Assembly: GCA_963793825.1 (NCBI GenBank)
Contig: CAWCBE010000011.1
Span: forward strand, 97,609 to 161,608
DNA: 64,000 nt
DNA from: RYN-230 sp963793825
GTDB taxonomy: Bacteria > Actinomycetota > Actinomycetes > Streptosporangiales > Streptosporangiaceae
Reading direction: 5' to 3'
Positions 42,217-50,190 of the stretch are shown here, one piece after another (within the stretch, counting starts at the first letter, position 1; each line of letters begins with the position of its first letter). The position numbers and the translations under genes were made by a program. Under the pieces are notes generated by a model. That model saw only the letters and a list, made by a program, of their open reading frames with translations, did not search any database and was not told where the DNA came from.

Positions 42217-43188
42217 ATGGAGCACGTGCGATTGGGGAAGACTGGGCTGAAGATCAGCCGGATCGCGCTGGGCTGCATGAGCTACGGGGATCCCACAACC
42301 ACCAACGCGCATACCTGGGCACTGGACGACGACGATGCTCAACCGTTCTTCCGCCAGGCCGTCGAGATGGGCGTGACTTTCTGGGATACGGCGAACACCT
42401 ATCAGCTCGGGACTTCAGAGGAAGTCGTTGGCCGCGCGATTAGGCGGTACTCCCGCCGCGAGGACATAGTCCTCGCTACCAAGGTGTTCGGCAGGATGCA
42501 TGACGGTCCAGGCGGGCAGGGTCTGTCCCGCAAGGCGGTCCTTGAGCAGGTCGACGCTTCGCTGGCCCGGCTCGGCACCGATTACATCGACCTTTACCAG
42601 ATCCACCGCTTCGATCCCGAGGCCCCAGTCGAAGAGACCATGGAGGCACTGCACGACATCGTCAAGGCCGGGAAGGTCCGCTACGTTGGCGCCTCCTCCA
42701 TGTACGCCTGGCAGTTCGCCAAACTTCAGCACACCGCCGAAATACGCGGCTGGACCCAGTTCGTGGCGATGCAAAATCAGTACAACCTGCTGCGACGGCA
42801 GGATGAGCGCGAGTTGCTGCCCATGTGCGCTGACATGGGCGTGGGCGCCGTGCCGTATTCCCCGCAGGGCAAAGGACGCCTGGCTCGTCCGTGGGGCGAA
42901 CAGTCACGCCGCTCCACCGTGGACAAGGTCGTCAAGTCCTTCGACTCGCCTCTCGATGAGCCCGTCGTCAACGCGGTCCAGCGCGTCGCCGAAACCAGGG
43001 GCGCGAGCATGGCTCAGGTTGCGCTGGCCTGGGTGCTGAACAGCCCGGTCGTCTCCGCACCCATCGTCGGAGCGACCAAGCCCCATCACCTGCCGGAGGC
43101 GATCGCCGCACTGGACCTGCACCTTACCGACGACGAGATCCGGTCACTTGAAGGGCCATACACGCCCCACGGGCCTGCCTGGTTCTGA
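42217..43188 (+). CDS. Aldo/keto reductase
   Basis: A 323-aa aldo/keto reductase: MEHVRLGKTGLKISRIALGCMSYGDP, catalytic Asp57/Tyr62 in WDTANTYQLG, Lys89 in ATKVFG, His130 in YQIHRFDP, and GATKPHHLPEAIAAL near the NADPH site. The AKR_tas/YajO-like group reduces aldehydes or quinones; substrate unknown. Preceded by AGAGAGG and an odd T7 tract (42210-42216) right before the ATG. No relation in operon to the 7119 reductase; the two are only moderately similar. Confidence 0.9.
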   Translation: MEHVRLGKTGLKISRIALGCMSYGDPTTTNAHTWALDDDDAQPFFRQAVEMGVTFWDTANTYQLGTSEEVVGRAIRRYSRREDIVLATKVFGRMHDGPGGQGLSRKAVLEQVDASLARLGTDYIDLYQIHRFDPEAPVEETMEALHDIVKAGKVRYVGASSMYAWQFAKLQHTAEIRGWTQFVAMQNQYNLLRRQDERELLPMCADMGVGAVPYSPQGKGRLARPWGEQSRRSTVDKVVKSFDSPLDEPVVNAVQRVAETRGASMAQVALAWVLNSPVVSAPIVGATKPHHLPEAIAALDLHLTDDEIRSLEGPYTPHGPAWF

Positions 43189-43259
43189 CGAACGGCCCGG
43201 CTTCGATCTTGGAGCTGGCAGGGATCAATCAACACCCACCGGGAGCCCAGCGACGCCGG

Positions 43260-43284
43260 CCGTGCCGGCCAGATTTGAACCGGC
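43260..43284 (-). tRNA. tRNA 3'-end fragment (T-arm and acceptor strand only)
   Basis: On the minus strand, GCCGGTTCAAATCTGGC (43284-43268) is a T-arm with the TTCAAAT loop and a 5-bp stem. It is followed by CGGCACG, the length of a 3' acceptor strand. The matching 5' half is absent: no CGTGCCG about 72 bases upstream and no anticodon arm. This is the typical scar left when an element integrates into a tRNA gene 3' end. The isotype cannot be told. Confidence 0.55.
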
Positions 43285-43289
43285 GGCCG

Positions 43290-43331
43290 CTTGACCCCGA
43301 CGACATAAGATTAAGCGTTTCCGCTGATCAG
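43290..43331. repeat. Element-flank repeat, copy 1 (adjacent to tRNA fragment)
   Basis: CTTGACCCC, then GAC, then GCGTTTCCGC and TCAG recur in the same order and spacing at 56698-56739. A candidate att-flanking segment. Confidence 0.45.
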
Positions 43332-43432
43332 TCCGGTGATGGTCGGGGAGCGGCCGGTGTATTGACATGCGGGTTGCCTGCTGGATGCATGTTGTCTGGT
43401 CCCGGTGGCGTCCCCAGGGTAGGACGGCCTCC

Positions 43433-43927
43433 ATGCCGGACGATGGCGCCGTGCGGATCAAGCCGCTTACGAAGGCGGATGTTGCGTCTGCCGTCGACCT
43501 CGCCGTGCGCGTCCTTCGGGTCAAGCCTGGTGACCTCGGCGAGCAGTTCGCCTCAGACCTCACCGGTGACCGGCGCCAGATGTTCGTGGCCAAGGTGGGC
43601 GCCCAGGTGGTCGCCTATGGCAGGGTTATCGAGCTGGCGGCCGATGAGGCGGGTCCGGGAACTCCGGCTGGCTACTACCTCAGCGGCGTTCTGGTGAAAC
43701 CGGCACGGCGGCGCGGAGGTATCGCCCTGGCGCTGACCCGGGCCCGCCTGCGCTGGGCTTTCGCCCGTACCGACGAGGCGTTCTATGTGGCCGGGGCGGA
43801 TAACATCGCGTCGCTTCACCTGCACGCGGCCCTCGGTTTCCAGGAAATGAAGCGCTTCGCGAGCGAACGATCCGCAGCTGGCGTAGCCGTGCTGTCGCGG
43901 CTGGCCAGGGACGACGGCCCACCCTGA
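43433..43927 (+). CDS. GNAT family N-acetyltransferase
   Basis: A 164-aa GNAT protein transferring acetyl from acetyl-CoA. VRIKPLTKADVASAVDLAVRVL (helix 1), YYLSGVLVKPARRRGGIALALTRARLRWAF (motif A; RRRGGIA is the CoA pyrophosphate loop) and ADNIASLHLHAALGFQEMKRF (motif B, N-x-x-S-x-x-x-H) are clear. Start at the ATG of MPDDG with AGGACGG upstream; an upstream in-frame stretch is not family-like. Substrate unknown; the layout is like aminoglycoside 6'-N-acetyltransferase relatives, but that should not be read as resistance. Confidence 0.85.
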   Translation: MPDDGAVRIKPLTKADVASAVDLAVRVLRVKPGDLGEQFASDLTGDRRQMFVAKVGAQVVAYGRVIELAADEAGPGTPAGYYLSGVLVKPARRRGGIALALTRARLRWAFARTDEAFYVAGADNIASLHLHAALGFQEMKRFASERSAAGVAVLSRLARDDGPP

Positions 43928-43980
43928 CGTCTACCAATTCACCGACAATGTCAGCGCGGTTCCCGTGCCGATGTTCGTCG

Positions 43981-44949
43981 TCATCGTTTCCCCAGCAGGC
44001 CGAGGTCGCGCAGGCTCTCGGCGGTTTCAACAATCGTGGTCTCGGCCGGGCGCGGGCGCCATCCGAGCACCCGCTTGGCGCGGTCGTTGTGGATGATCAG
44101 CCGGGGCGGCTCCAGTCCTGGTGCCTCTTCGGTTGGCACTCGCTCGGCTAGCGGGCCGAGCCGCTCGCGCAGGATCTGGGCCATCTGCAGGAAGCTGATG
44201 GTCGGCCCGTCGGCCAGGGCCAGGTACCGCTGGCCGGCCGCCCCGGGCGCGGCCATCGCACGGATGTGCAGATCGGCCACGTCACGTACGTCGGCGACGC
44301 CGAAGCGCTGACGTCGCACTACGGGCATTGTCCCGTCTAGCATCGCCTTCGTCAGCTGCAACGACGAACGCGCTTGCGCCGTCAACGTAGGGCCGAGAAT
44401 GAACGTGGGGTTGACCACGACCAGCTCGGTGTGGCCACCCTCATGTTCGATGAAGTCCCAGGCGGTTCGCTCGGCGATCGTCTTGGACCGCGGATAGGGT
44501 GGCAGGCCGGGCGTATCGGGGTCGGTCCAGTCGGCCTCGGTATACTCGGCCCCCGGCTTTGGTGAGTAACCGACCGCCGCGAACGACGAGGTCAGTACGA
44601 CGCGTCGAGCACCAGCGTCGCGCGCGGCCCGGAGGACACGCAGCGTGCCGTCACGGGCGGGAACGATCACCTCATCGGGATCGTCGGACTGGATCATTGG
44701 CGAGGCAGTGTGGTGGACCTCCTCGCAGCCGGCCGCCGCGGCAGCCCAGCCCTCATCGGCGGTCAGCTCGGCGGTGACGACCTCCAGCCGGCCGTCGTCT
44801 GCATCACCGCGACGGACCGCCGCACGCACGTCGCCCTCGCGCTCCAGGGACCGCACCGTCGCGCGCACCGGACGCCCGTCCCGCAGCAGCGCAGCGATCA
44901 GCTGCGTGCCCAGATAGCCGGATCCGCCGGTCACCAGCACCGGGCTCAT
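43981..44949 (-). CDS. NAD-dependent epimerase/dehydratase (dihydroflavonol-reductase-like SDR)
   Basis: A 322-aa extended SDR: VLVTGGSGYLGTQLIAALL (TGxxGxxG), VVLTSSFAAVGY (catalytic Ser) and YPRSKTIAERTAWDF (YxxxK). FIEHEGGHTELVVVNPTFILGP follows, and the C-terminus has VLGWRPRPAETTIVETAESL. This is the group of dihydroflavonol 4-reductase-like aldehyde reductases. The ATG overlaps the stop of the upstream merR-type gene (4-bp overlap), so both are one operon and the reductase is likely induced through that regulator. Confidence 0.9.
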   Translation of the reverse strand: MSPVLVTGGSGYLGTQLIAALLRDGRPVRATVRSLEREGDVRAAVRRGDADDGRLEVVTAELTADEGWAAAAAGCEEVHHTASPMIQSDDPDEVIVPARDGTLRVLRAARDAGARRVVLTSSFAAVGYSPKPGAEYTEADWTDPDTPGLPPYPRSKTIAERTAWDFIEHEGGHTELVVVNPTFILGPTLTAQARSSLQLTKAMLDGTMPVVRRQRFGVADVRDVADLHIRAMAAPGAAGQRYLALADGPTISFLQMAQILRERLGPLAERVPTEEAPGLEPPRLIIHNDRAKRVLGWRPRPAETTIVETAESLRDLGLLGKR

Positions 44950-45389
44950 CGCAGCACCACCTCTTCCAGGCGGGGATACATGTCCTGCACCCGCAGGTTT
45001 GCTTCGGCCTCCGCGTCGGGATCGCCGTGGTCACGGGCATCCCACAACGCTGCCTTCGCGCGGAGGTAGTCAAGGTGGATGTGCAGCGTCGCGATCTGGG
45101 CCTTGATCCGCTCGGCGTGACGCAACAACAGATCGCGCTGCTCACCCGCCGCCTCATGTCCACGCGTGCGGTTGGCCTGGTATGTGCGCATGTCTTCGAT
45201 GCCCACGCCCATGGCGCGCAGGCATGCCAGCGCCTGCAACGTATCGACGTCGCCCTCACCGTAACGGCGGTGCCCGCTGCTTTCGTCGCGCTCGATCGGG
45301 CCTATCAACCCGACCTGCTCGTAGTAGCGCAGTGTGGGCTCGCTGAGACCGCTGCGGCGGGATACATCCTGGATGGTGAGAGCTGTCAT
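44946..45389 (-). CDS. MerR family transcriptional regulator
   Basis: A 147-aa MerR protein. The HTH LTIQDVSRRSGLSEPTLRYYEQVGLIGPIERDESSGHRRYGEGDVDTLQALACLRAMGV covers ~4-60, followed by a dimerisation coiled coil (EAAGEQRDLLLRHAERIKAQIATLHIHLDYL). No metal-binding Cys, so it belongs to the organic-signal or redox MerR type. An 18-bp dyad lies 17 bases before its ATG. Cotranscribed with the SDR gene, which it probably controls together with itself. Confidence 0.92.
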   Translation of the reverse strand: MTALTIQDVSRRSGLSEPTLRYYEQVGLIGPIERDESSGHRRYGEGDVDTLQALACLRAMGVGIEDMRTYQANRTRGHEAAGEQRDLLLRHAERIKAQIATLHIHLDYLRAKAALWDARDHGDPDAEAEANLRVQDMYPRLEEVVLR

Positions 45390-45405
45390 ACGAGCAGCAA
45401 AGCAA

Positions 45406-45423
45406 ACCTCAAGCGCTTTAAGT
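45406..45423 (-). promoter_or_regulatory. MerR-type operator in the promoter of the merR-SDR operon
   Basis: On the minus strand ACTTAAAGCGCTTGAGGT is an inverted repeat with 7 of 9 paired positions. It begins inside a TTGACT -35 (45426-45421) and fills a long ~19-bp spacer to a TTTGCT-like -10. An extended spacer occupied by the dyad is the signature of MerR-activated promoters. Confidence 0.6.
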
Positions 45424-45663
45424 CAAGCGGTGGCCGGAAAACCTGGGCGCGATCCGCTGGCCGCCTTAGAGCCGGCCCGCGATGGACGAAGTCGAATGCC
45501 AGAGCGACCTCGCCATTGCCACCTGCCTCGATGTCATCCAGGACCAGCAGGGCAGCCGGCGCCCGACTCCGACACGTGGCTGGACGACCGAGCGGGGAAC
45601 TCTCCACCCGGTCCAGCTCGCGGCCACCGCGTCTAGGCCGCCTTGCCGGAGGCTTGCGCCGCC

Positions 45664-46050
45664 TCATATCGGCGGCAGCGGCGGCGGCGGCTCAAGTGGG
45701 ATCGGCGGCGGCTGCGGTTCCCCGAACGCTGCCTCGGCCGCTGACATGGCTCCGTAGTCGGTCGCAAGGTTGGCGTAGATCGAGTAGATCAGCGTGATGA
45801 AGATGCCAAGCTTGAGCCACAGCGTGGGCGTGAAGAAGAACAAGCAGCAGATCAGCGGGAAGTTGATCAGCCAGTAGATCGCACCCCACATGTGGACCTT
45901 GTACTGGGTGTACGGGTTGGTGGACAGGTCTTTGAAGACCAGGCTCATCCAGCCGTGCCGGATGTGCACCGGCGTGTGCGCGGCGTGCAGCCGGGCGACG
46001 TCGGCGCGCAGTTCGCGGACTTCGGCGATCAGGGACTCTGTCTCAGTCAT
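45664..46050 (-). CDS. 2TM-domain small membrane protein
   Basis: About 128 aa from the ATG of MTETESLIAEVRELRADVARLH: an N-terminal coiled coil, a conserved-looking middle (HIRHGWMSLVFKDLSTNPYTQYKVHMWG), two TM helices (AIYWLINFPLICCLFFF; LWLKLGIFITLIYSIYANLATDYG) and a Pro-rich tail. The layout is that of 2TM-domain proteins of unknown role. Longer upstream in-frame residues are not similar to anything. No operon partner. Confidence 0.72.
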   Translation of the reverse strand: MTETESLIAEVRELRADVARLHAAHTPVHIRHGWMSLVFKDLSTNPYTQYKVHMWGAIYWLINFPLICCLFFFTPTLWLKLGIFITLIYSIYANLATDYGAMSAAEAAFGEPQPPPIPLEPPPPLPPI

Positions 46051-46339
46051 GGAGCCAGTATCAGCGCGCGCACGCCGATGAGCACGACACTCTGCGGCAG
46101 CGCCGCGGCGCCGGTCGCGGGCATTCGTGCTGAGCCTCCTGGCCGGGCTGCCGCGCAAGAATTGCTGGCCGATCGCCGAGCGCCGGCTGCGCTGGTCCAG
46201 CTGGCGGCGACGCCACCAGCACCGCGCCAGAGCCTACTATTACCAGCGGCAAGCCAGGCAATTATGAAGATCATCGTTTTACGGCTGGCGGTAAGGTCGC
46301 TGATCTGCCGGGCTGCGCGGCAGGTGCGAAAATGGCGGG

Positions 46340-46921
46340 GTGAACCGCAGACCGGGCTTCTTCCCGACAGGGCGCAGCCGCGGTGTCACTGCTGCTATTG
46401 ACGGGTTGTTCGCGCTGGTGTGGTTCGGGTGGGGTCAGGCGGCCGCACCGTCATGGCTGGTAGTTCCCCTGGCGGTAGGTACCGGGCTGGCTGCACTGCT
46501 CGCGGTGGCCGGGGTCATGGTGGCCAAGCGATCAGCCGGCCGGTTGCCGGCCATGAGTGACCCCGTAGCCCGGCGCCGGTACAACGTCATCGTTGGCTTG
46601 GAGTTCGGACTTCTGGGCGCCGGCGCAGCCGTGCTGGGAGTGACTGGGCATTATCAGTGGGTTCCGGCATGGATCTGTTTCGGCGTCGGGGTCCATTTCT
46701 TCCCACTCGCCTCGACTCTGGACAACCCGTCGTTGCGTCCGCTCGGGATACTGCTCATCGCTGTGGCTGCGGCCGCCCTGATAGCTGGTCTCGCCTCGAC
46801 GGTGGCGCCATCGACGATCACCGGACCCGGGGCCGGGCTGTGTCTCCTCGCCTTCGGCCTGGCCACTTTGTTGATCAGATCCCCTAAGCGCAACTCCCGG
46901 CAAACCAAGCCAGCTCCATAA
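46340..46921 (+). CDS. Integral membrane protein, unknown family
   Basis: A 193-aa protein with about six TM helices (AIDGLFALVWFGWGQAA; WLVVPLAVGTGLAALLAVAGVMVA; VIVGLEFGLLGAGAAVLGV; WVPAWICFGVGVHFFPLA; LGILLIAVAAAALIAGLAS; GAGLCLLAFGLATLLI). A charged loop RRYNVIVGLEFG precedes TM3. GTG start after GGCGGG. No function can be assigned. It ends 60 bases before the left IR of the IS3-type element. Confidence 0.7.
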   Translation: MNRRPGFFPTGRSRGVTAAIDGLFALVWFGWGQAAAPSWLVVPLAVGTGLAALLAVAGVMVAKRSAGRLPAMSDPVARRRYNVIVGLEFGLLGAGAAVLGVTGHYQWVPAWICFGVGVHFFPLASTLDNPSLRPLGILLIAVAAAALIAGLASTVAPSTITGPGAGLCLLAFGLATLLIRSPKRNSRQTKPAP

Positions 46922-46980
46922 AGATCACGATCTACGGCCGGAGTACCAGGCACTTTCAAGGCATCCTTGCTGGCTGCGGC

Positions 46981-47010
46981 GGGATTCCCCTCAAACCGTG
47001 GAGACTTCGG
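46981..47010. repeat. Left terminal inverted repeat of the IS
   Basis: GGGATTCCCCTCAAACCGTG followed by GAGA; pairs with 48502-48473. Confidence 0.7.
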
Positions 47011-47062
47011 TTGTGGTGATCATGGCTAGCATGGCTGGCCTTCTTGCGCCGGTGCCCGGGCG

Positions 47063-47089
47063 GGGCAGGCTCGTGGCCTGCCCGCTTTT
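47063..47089 (+). terminator. Intrinsic terminator inside the IS left end
   Basis: GGGCAGGC-TCGTG-GCCTGCCC is an 8-bp perfect stem followed by GCTTTT. It would stop transcripts entering the element from the left. Confidence 0.65.
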
Positions 47090-47121
47090 CCTGCTCCCAG
47101 GGGCCGCAGTGGTCTCCGGGG

Positions 47122-47175
47122 TCAAGGGCGGCCCGCAAGGGCCGTCGCCCGCAGGGCGATGCGGAGCACCCTTGA
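47122..47175 (+). other. Perfect three-way-junction RNA fold in the IS non-coding end
   Basis: Closing stem TCAAGGG (47122-47128)/CCCTTGA (47169-47175) encloses two abutting perfect hairpins: CGGCCC-GCAA-GGGCCG (47129-47144, a GNRA-type loop on the + strand) and TCGCCC-GCA-GGGCGA (47145-47159). Further hairpins follow at 47176-47191, 47223-47237 (then CTCCTTTT) and 47248-47264. A candidate structured RNA or cis-acting element; expression is not shown. Confidence 0.45.
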
Positions 47176-47272
47176 GGCCGGAGGGGCGGCCCCGTACCCT
47201 TAGCGGGCGCAAGAAGGCCAGCGGCGGCGCAGCCGCCTCCTTTTCCCGGCCCGCGCGGCGGGCCCGCCGCGC

Positions 47273-48151
47273 TCACGCGGCGTCCTTTCCCGCCAGGGAC
47301 CGTTCGTAATCCACCGGGCTGCGCATTCCCAGCGCCGAGTGCCTGCGCTCGTGGTTGTAGTCCTCGATCCACGCGGCGATCGCGGCCCGCGCCTCGGCCC
47401 TGGTCGCGAACTTGCGCAGGGACCGCAGCTCCCATTCCAGCGTGGAGTGCCAGGACTCGATGACCGCGTTGTCCAGCGCCGAGCCGGGCCGGCCCATCGA
47501 CTGGCGGACGCCCAGCCGGCCGCACGCGCTGCGGTACCGGGCCGCGGTGTACTCGCTGCCCTGGTCGCTGTGGAAGATCACCCCGGCCGTCCTGCCGCCG
47601 CGGACCGCGGCCGCCATCGCCAGCGCGCCGTACGCCAGGTCCGCGTCGTGGTGCTCGCCGAGTGCGTGCCCGAGGATCCGGCGTGAGCCCATGTCAAGGA
47701 CGGAATCGAGGTAGAGCTTGCCTTCCCCGGTGGGGATCTCGGTGCCGTCGCCATACCATTTGCGGTTGATCCCGGCGGCCGGGAAGTCCCGCTTCACCAG
47801 GTCCGGTGCCCGCCACCGGCCTTTCCCCTGCCGTGTCGTGTGCTTGCGGCCCTTCCGGCCGGGGCGGGCGGCCAGGCCCTGCTCGCGCATCAGGCCCGCC
47901 ACGGTGTTCTCGCTCACCCGCCAGCCCGCATCACGCAGCGCGGCGGTGACCCGCGGCGCCCCGTCCTTGCCCTCGCGCGCCGCGAACAGCCGCGCGACCT
48001 CGGCTTTGAGCCGCTGCCGCCGCGCGGCCCGCGGCGGCAGCTCCCCGCCCTCCCACTTGTAAAACCAGGCCTGGGACACCCCCAGCGCCCGGCAGGACAC
48101 CGCCTGCGGGACGCCGTGCTGTTCCCTCTGGGAAGCGATGAACGCGGCCAC
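47273..48151 (-). CDS. IS3 family transposase, orfB (DDE integrase)
   Basis: A 292-aa IS3 OrfB. The N-terminal HTH_21-type region (GVSQAWFYKW, ARLFAAREGKDGAPRVTAALRDAGWRVSENTVAGLMREQGL) precedes the rve integrase core. The DDE triad is intact: Asp in WYGDGTEIPTGEGKLYLDSVLD, Asp in GVIFHSDQGSEYTA and Glu in ALDNAVIESWHSTLEWELR. The GTG start lies 2 bases after the orfA stop in the -1 frame, so either re-initiation or a -1 frameshift makes the OrfAB fusion; no obvious A6G slippery site is seen. Likely an active element. Confidence 0.92.
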   Translation of the reverse strand: MAAFIASQREQHGVPQAVSCRALGVSQAWFYKWEGGELPPRAARRQRLKAEVARLFAAREGKDGAPRVTAALRDAGWRVSENTVAGLMREQGLAARPGRKGRKHTTRQGKGRWRAPDLVKRDFPAAGINRKWYGDGTEIPTGEGKLYLDSVLDMGSRRILGHALGEHHDADLAYGALAMAAAVRGGRTAGVIFHSDQGSEYTAARYRSACGRLGVRQSMGRPGSALDNAVIESWHSTLEWELRSLRKFATRAEARAAIAAWIEDYNHERRHSALGMRSPVDYERSLAGKDAA

Positions 48152-48153
48152 GG

Positions 48154-48453
48154 CTACCTGCTGCCCATCGCGTCGGAAACCCAGAGGGCCACGCTGCGCT
48201 TGAGGACATCACACCGCATCTGCAGCTCCGCGTTCTCCTTGCGCAGCCGCGCCAGCTCCGCGCGCTCGCCCTCGCTCAGCTGCCCGTCCCCGCCCTCCCG
48301 GCGGCGCCGGTCAGCATCGACCCAGTTGCCCAGGGTTCCCGCGTTGATTCCCAGATCCCGGGCCACCTGCGCGATCGGCTTGCCCGTCTCGCGGACAAGC
48401 CGCACCGCGCCCTCCCGGAAGTCCTTATCGAACTTCCTGCGTGTCTCTCCCAT
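48154..48453 (-). CDS. IS3 family transposase, orfA (HTH)
   Basis: A 99-aa OrfA: MGETRRKFDKDFREGAVRLVRETGKPIAQVARDLGINAGTLGNWVD is the HTH_Tnp_1 DNA-binding domain, followed by a leucine-zipper segment (LARLRKENAELQMRCDVLKRSVALW) for multimerisation. GGGAGG lies upstream of the ATG. It binds the element ends and is made with OrfB. Confidence 0.92.
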   Translation of the reverse strand: MGETRRKFDKDFREGAVRLVRETGKPIAQVARDLGINAGTLGNWVDADRRRREGGDGQLSEGERAELARLRKENAELQMRCDVLKRSVALWVSDAMGSR

Positions 48454-48472
48454 CGGAGAACCTCCCTCTAAG

Positions 48473-48502
48473 AGGATCTCTCCACGCTGGGAGGGGAAAC
48501 CC
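48473..48502. repeat. Right terminal inverted repeat of the IS
   Basis: Read on the minus strand: GGGTTTCCCCTCCCAGCGTG followed by GAGA, matching the left end at 46981-47010. Confidence 0.7.
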
Positions 48503-48556
48503 AGCGGCGGCAGCGGACAGATGGGATCCGCGGCGCTCTTCGCGGCCCTCTCATAA

Positions 48557-48979
48557 AGCTACGGAGCGACTTTCGCCGCGGTCGGCGTTGGCGGGCTGCT
48601 GGCGGCCGTGGTGGCCGGACGCCTCGGCTCCCCGAAGCGGCGGATGACCATGATCTGGGCAGCATGGGCCGCGGCGTCCGTCGCGCTGGCCGGGGCTGGC
48701 GTCGCCCCGGACGTGGTCGTCGTTGCCATCTGCGGCGCGATCACCTACTTCGGGCTCACCTACGGGAACCTCCTATGGGGCGCGCTCATGCAGGTCGCGG
48801 TGCCAGCCCAGATGCTGGGGCCCGCTCCCGGCGGGCCCGCGGTGGCGTGGGCCGTTGTCCTGGCGGCCGCCCGGTCATCCCGGCCCTGCGGGAAGCCTGG
48901 CGGCGGCGGGGCGGCCCGCGGTGGGCACTTAGCACCCAACTTTCCCGGTATACCGGGCAAATCGCCCGGCAGAACGTGA
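48557..48979 (+). pseudogene. MFS transporter fragment next to the IS
   Basis: After a TAA at 48554 the frame reads FAAVGVGGLLAAVVAGRLGSPKRRMTMIWAAWAAASVALAGAGVAPDVVVVAICGAI, then TYGNLLWGALMQVAVPAQMLG. This is the loop and helices of the C-terminal half of a major-facilitator efflux protein (GRLGxPRRRMT loop; LLWxxLxQxxVPxxxLGR). The following residues are not MFS-like. The N-terminal half is missing from both sides of the IS, so the gene was already deleted or was carried off with the insertion. Confidence 0.7.
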
Positions 48980-49237
48980 ATCTTGAGTGCAGAGTCACCG
49001 TGGCCATGATCGATGTGACCAATGCTGCCCATGGTGCAGGCCAGTCCGGCCGCCCCGAACGGGCGGCCGGACTGGCCTGACGGGCCGGATGCCACCCGGG
49101 CCGCGGGGCGCGTAACTCCCACCCTCGAAGACCGTTAGGCGCAGGACTATCCGCCATGTCGTGCTGTGTCATCTTCGTGCCCGGCGTCCGCGACCCAGAA
49201 CGGGCGGACTACGCACCCGTGCAGCTGCCCGGCGTGG

Positions 49238-49612
49238 TCATTGACGATCACCCATGCCCGGCGCGTAGCGCGGACTGAATCGTCCCGGGGTTTCTGGAGG
49301 CTCTGATGTGCCCCGGGATTCCCGGGGAACATCAGATGCGGCTGGCCGTCTGCGTGGCGGGACGGGCTTCTCCCGGTCGATTTCATGAAGAATAGGCGCG
49401 AATATGGCCTCGTGGGCCGTGGCGCCGTACTTCCGCCTGATGGCGCGGAGCACACCCTTGCCGCTGGCTTCTCCCACCAGCTCGTCCAGGACGCGGTAGT
49501 CAACTTCCTGGCCACTTGCCAGCTGGTCGTATGCGGCCTGCGCGATCTTCGCCACGCTCGGATGAGCAGCAGACTCATTCAGGATCATGAGCGTTGCGTC
49601 CTGGAGGTCCAT
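49238..49612 (-). CDS. Hypothetical protein
   Basis: A 124-aa protein, ATG start. The first ~85 residues are helical (MDLQDATLMILNESAAHPSVAKIAQAAYDQLASGQEVDYRVLDELVGEASGKGVLRAIRRKYGATAHEAIFAPILHEIDR) with even codon bias. The rest is Pro/Arg-rich and probably disordered. I recognise no family. No operon partner. Confidence 0.55.
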   Translation of the reverse strand: MDLQDATLMILNESAAHPSVAKIAQAAYDQLASGQEVDYRVLDELVGEASGKGVLRAIRRKYGATAHEAIFAPILHEIDREKPVPPRRRPAASDVPRESRGTSEPPETPGRFSPRYAPGMGDRQ

Positions 49613-49931
49613 GCCCGGGAGTCTATGACTGTCCCCGGAGTTGGCGTCAGGGGTATCAGCCGGTCAGACGCGGATCGGTTCCGAGCCAGGGACGTCCCGC
49701 TTGTAAGGTACGCCCGAGCTCTCGGAAACTGTCTGTGAGCAACGTTAAGTGCCCCCGTGGCCTTGCCCGCCGTGATCCGTTGCAGCATCCCGCCTCAACA
49801 CATGGCCGGAGGAGAACCGAGATTCGTGCCTGGCACGAAAGGATCAACGGCTGCGGACGACCTTGCTCACCTTTATGGGTTTGCATGGCCGTGGTTAATC
49901 GGCAAAGTACCGCTTACGGCTGCGCCGCAGA
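49613..49931. other. 319-bp stretch without a recognisable gene
   Basis: Lower-GC sequence between the hypothetical gene and the HigA remnant. No toxin (HigB/RelE) frame is recognisable before the remnant. Confidence 0.45.
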
Positions 49932-50132
49932 GCGAGCCAGTACCAGCTGGCGAAGGCGGTGGACATGCCCGCCCGGCGGATCAACAAATCGTCCATGGAC
50001 AGCGCCGACACGGCGCTGCGGCTCGCCCGCTACTTCCGCACGTCGGAGTGGTTCTGGATGAACCTGCAGATCCGCTGCGGCCTTGAGGTCGGAAAGACCG
50101 GCTGCACGTTGACCCCCGCGGTCCGGCATTGA
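49932..50132 (+). pseudogene. HigA-type antitoxin remnant, 5'-truncated
   Basis: The frame reads SQYQLAKAVDMPARRINKSSMDSADTALRLARYFRTSEWFWMNLQIRCGLEVGKTG, the HTH and following region of HigA-family antitoxins. It is nearly identical in parts to the intact copy at 56372 (SQYRLAKAVDVPARRIN; RYFGTSERFWMNLQARYDLEV). The start (PGEILLTEFL) is missing, and the recognition-helix end is altered by small indels (12 bases fewer than the intact copy). Not expected to be functional. Confidence 0.75.
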
Positions 50133-50190
50133 CTGGCACCTGCCCGGGAACCCTGCCGTTGTCCGCCAATGCCGCCGGAGTGGAGCAACC

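Larger units (their letters stand above)
46981..48502 (-). mobile_element. IS3-family insertion sequence with long non-coding left end
   Basis: About 1.52 kb, bounded by imperfect inverted repeats (46981-47010 and 48502-48473, 20 of the first 24 positions identical: GGGxTTCCCCTC...CGTGGAGA). It carries orfA (48154-48453) and orfB (47273-48151) on the minus strand, both intact. About 290 bp between the orfB stop and the left IR is non-coding and highly structured, longer than usual for IS3 elements. No target duplication is certain. It lies within or at the edge of a decayed MFS gene. Confidence 0.8.

Noticed and set aside
48154..48200. Programmed -1 frameshift signal between orfA and orfB
   Set aside because: No A6G or similar slippery heptamer with a clear downstream structure could be defined; re-initiation at the GTG is equally likely.
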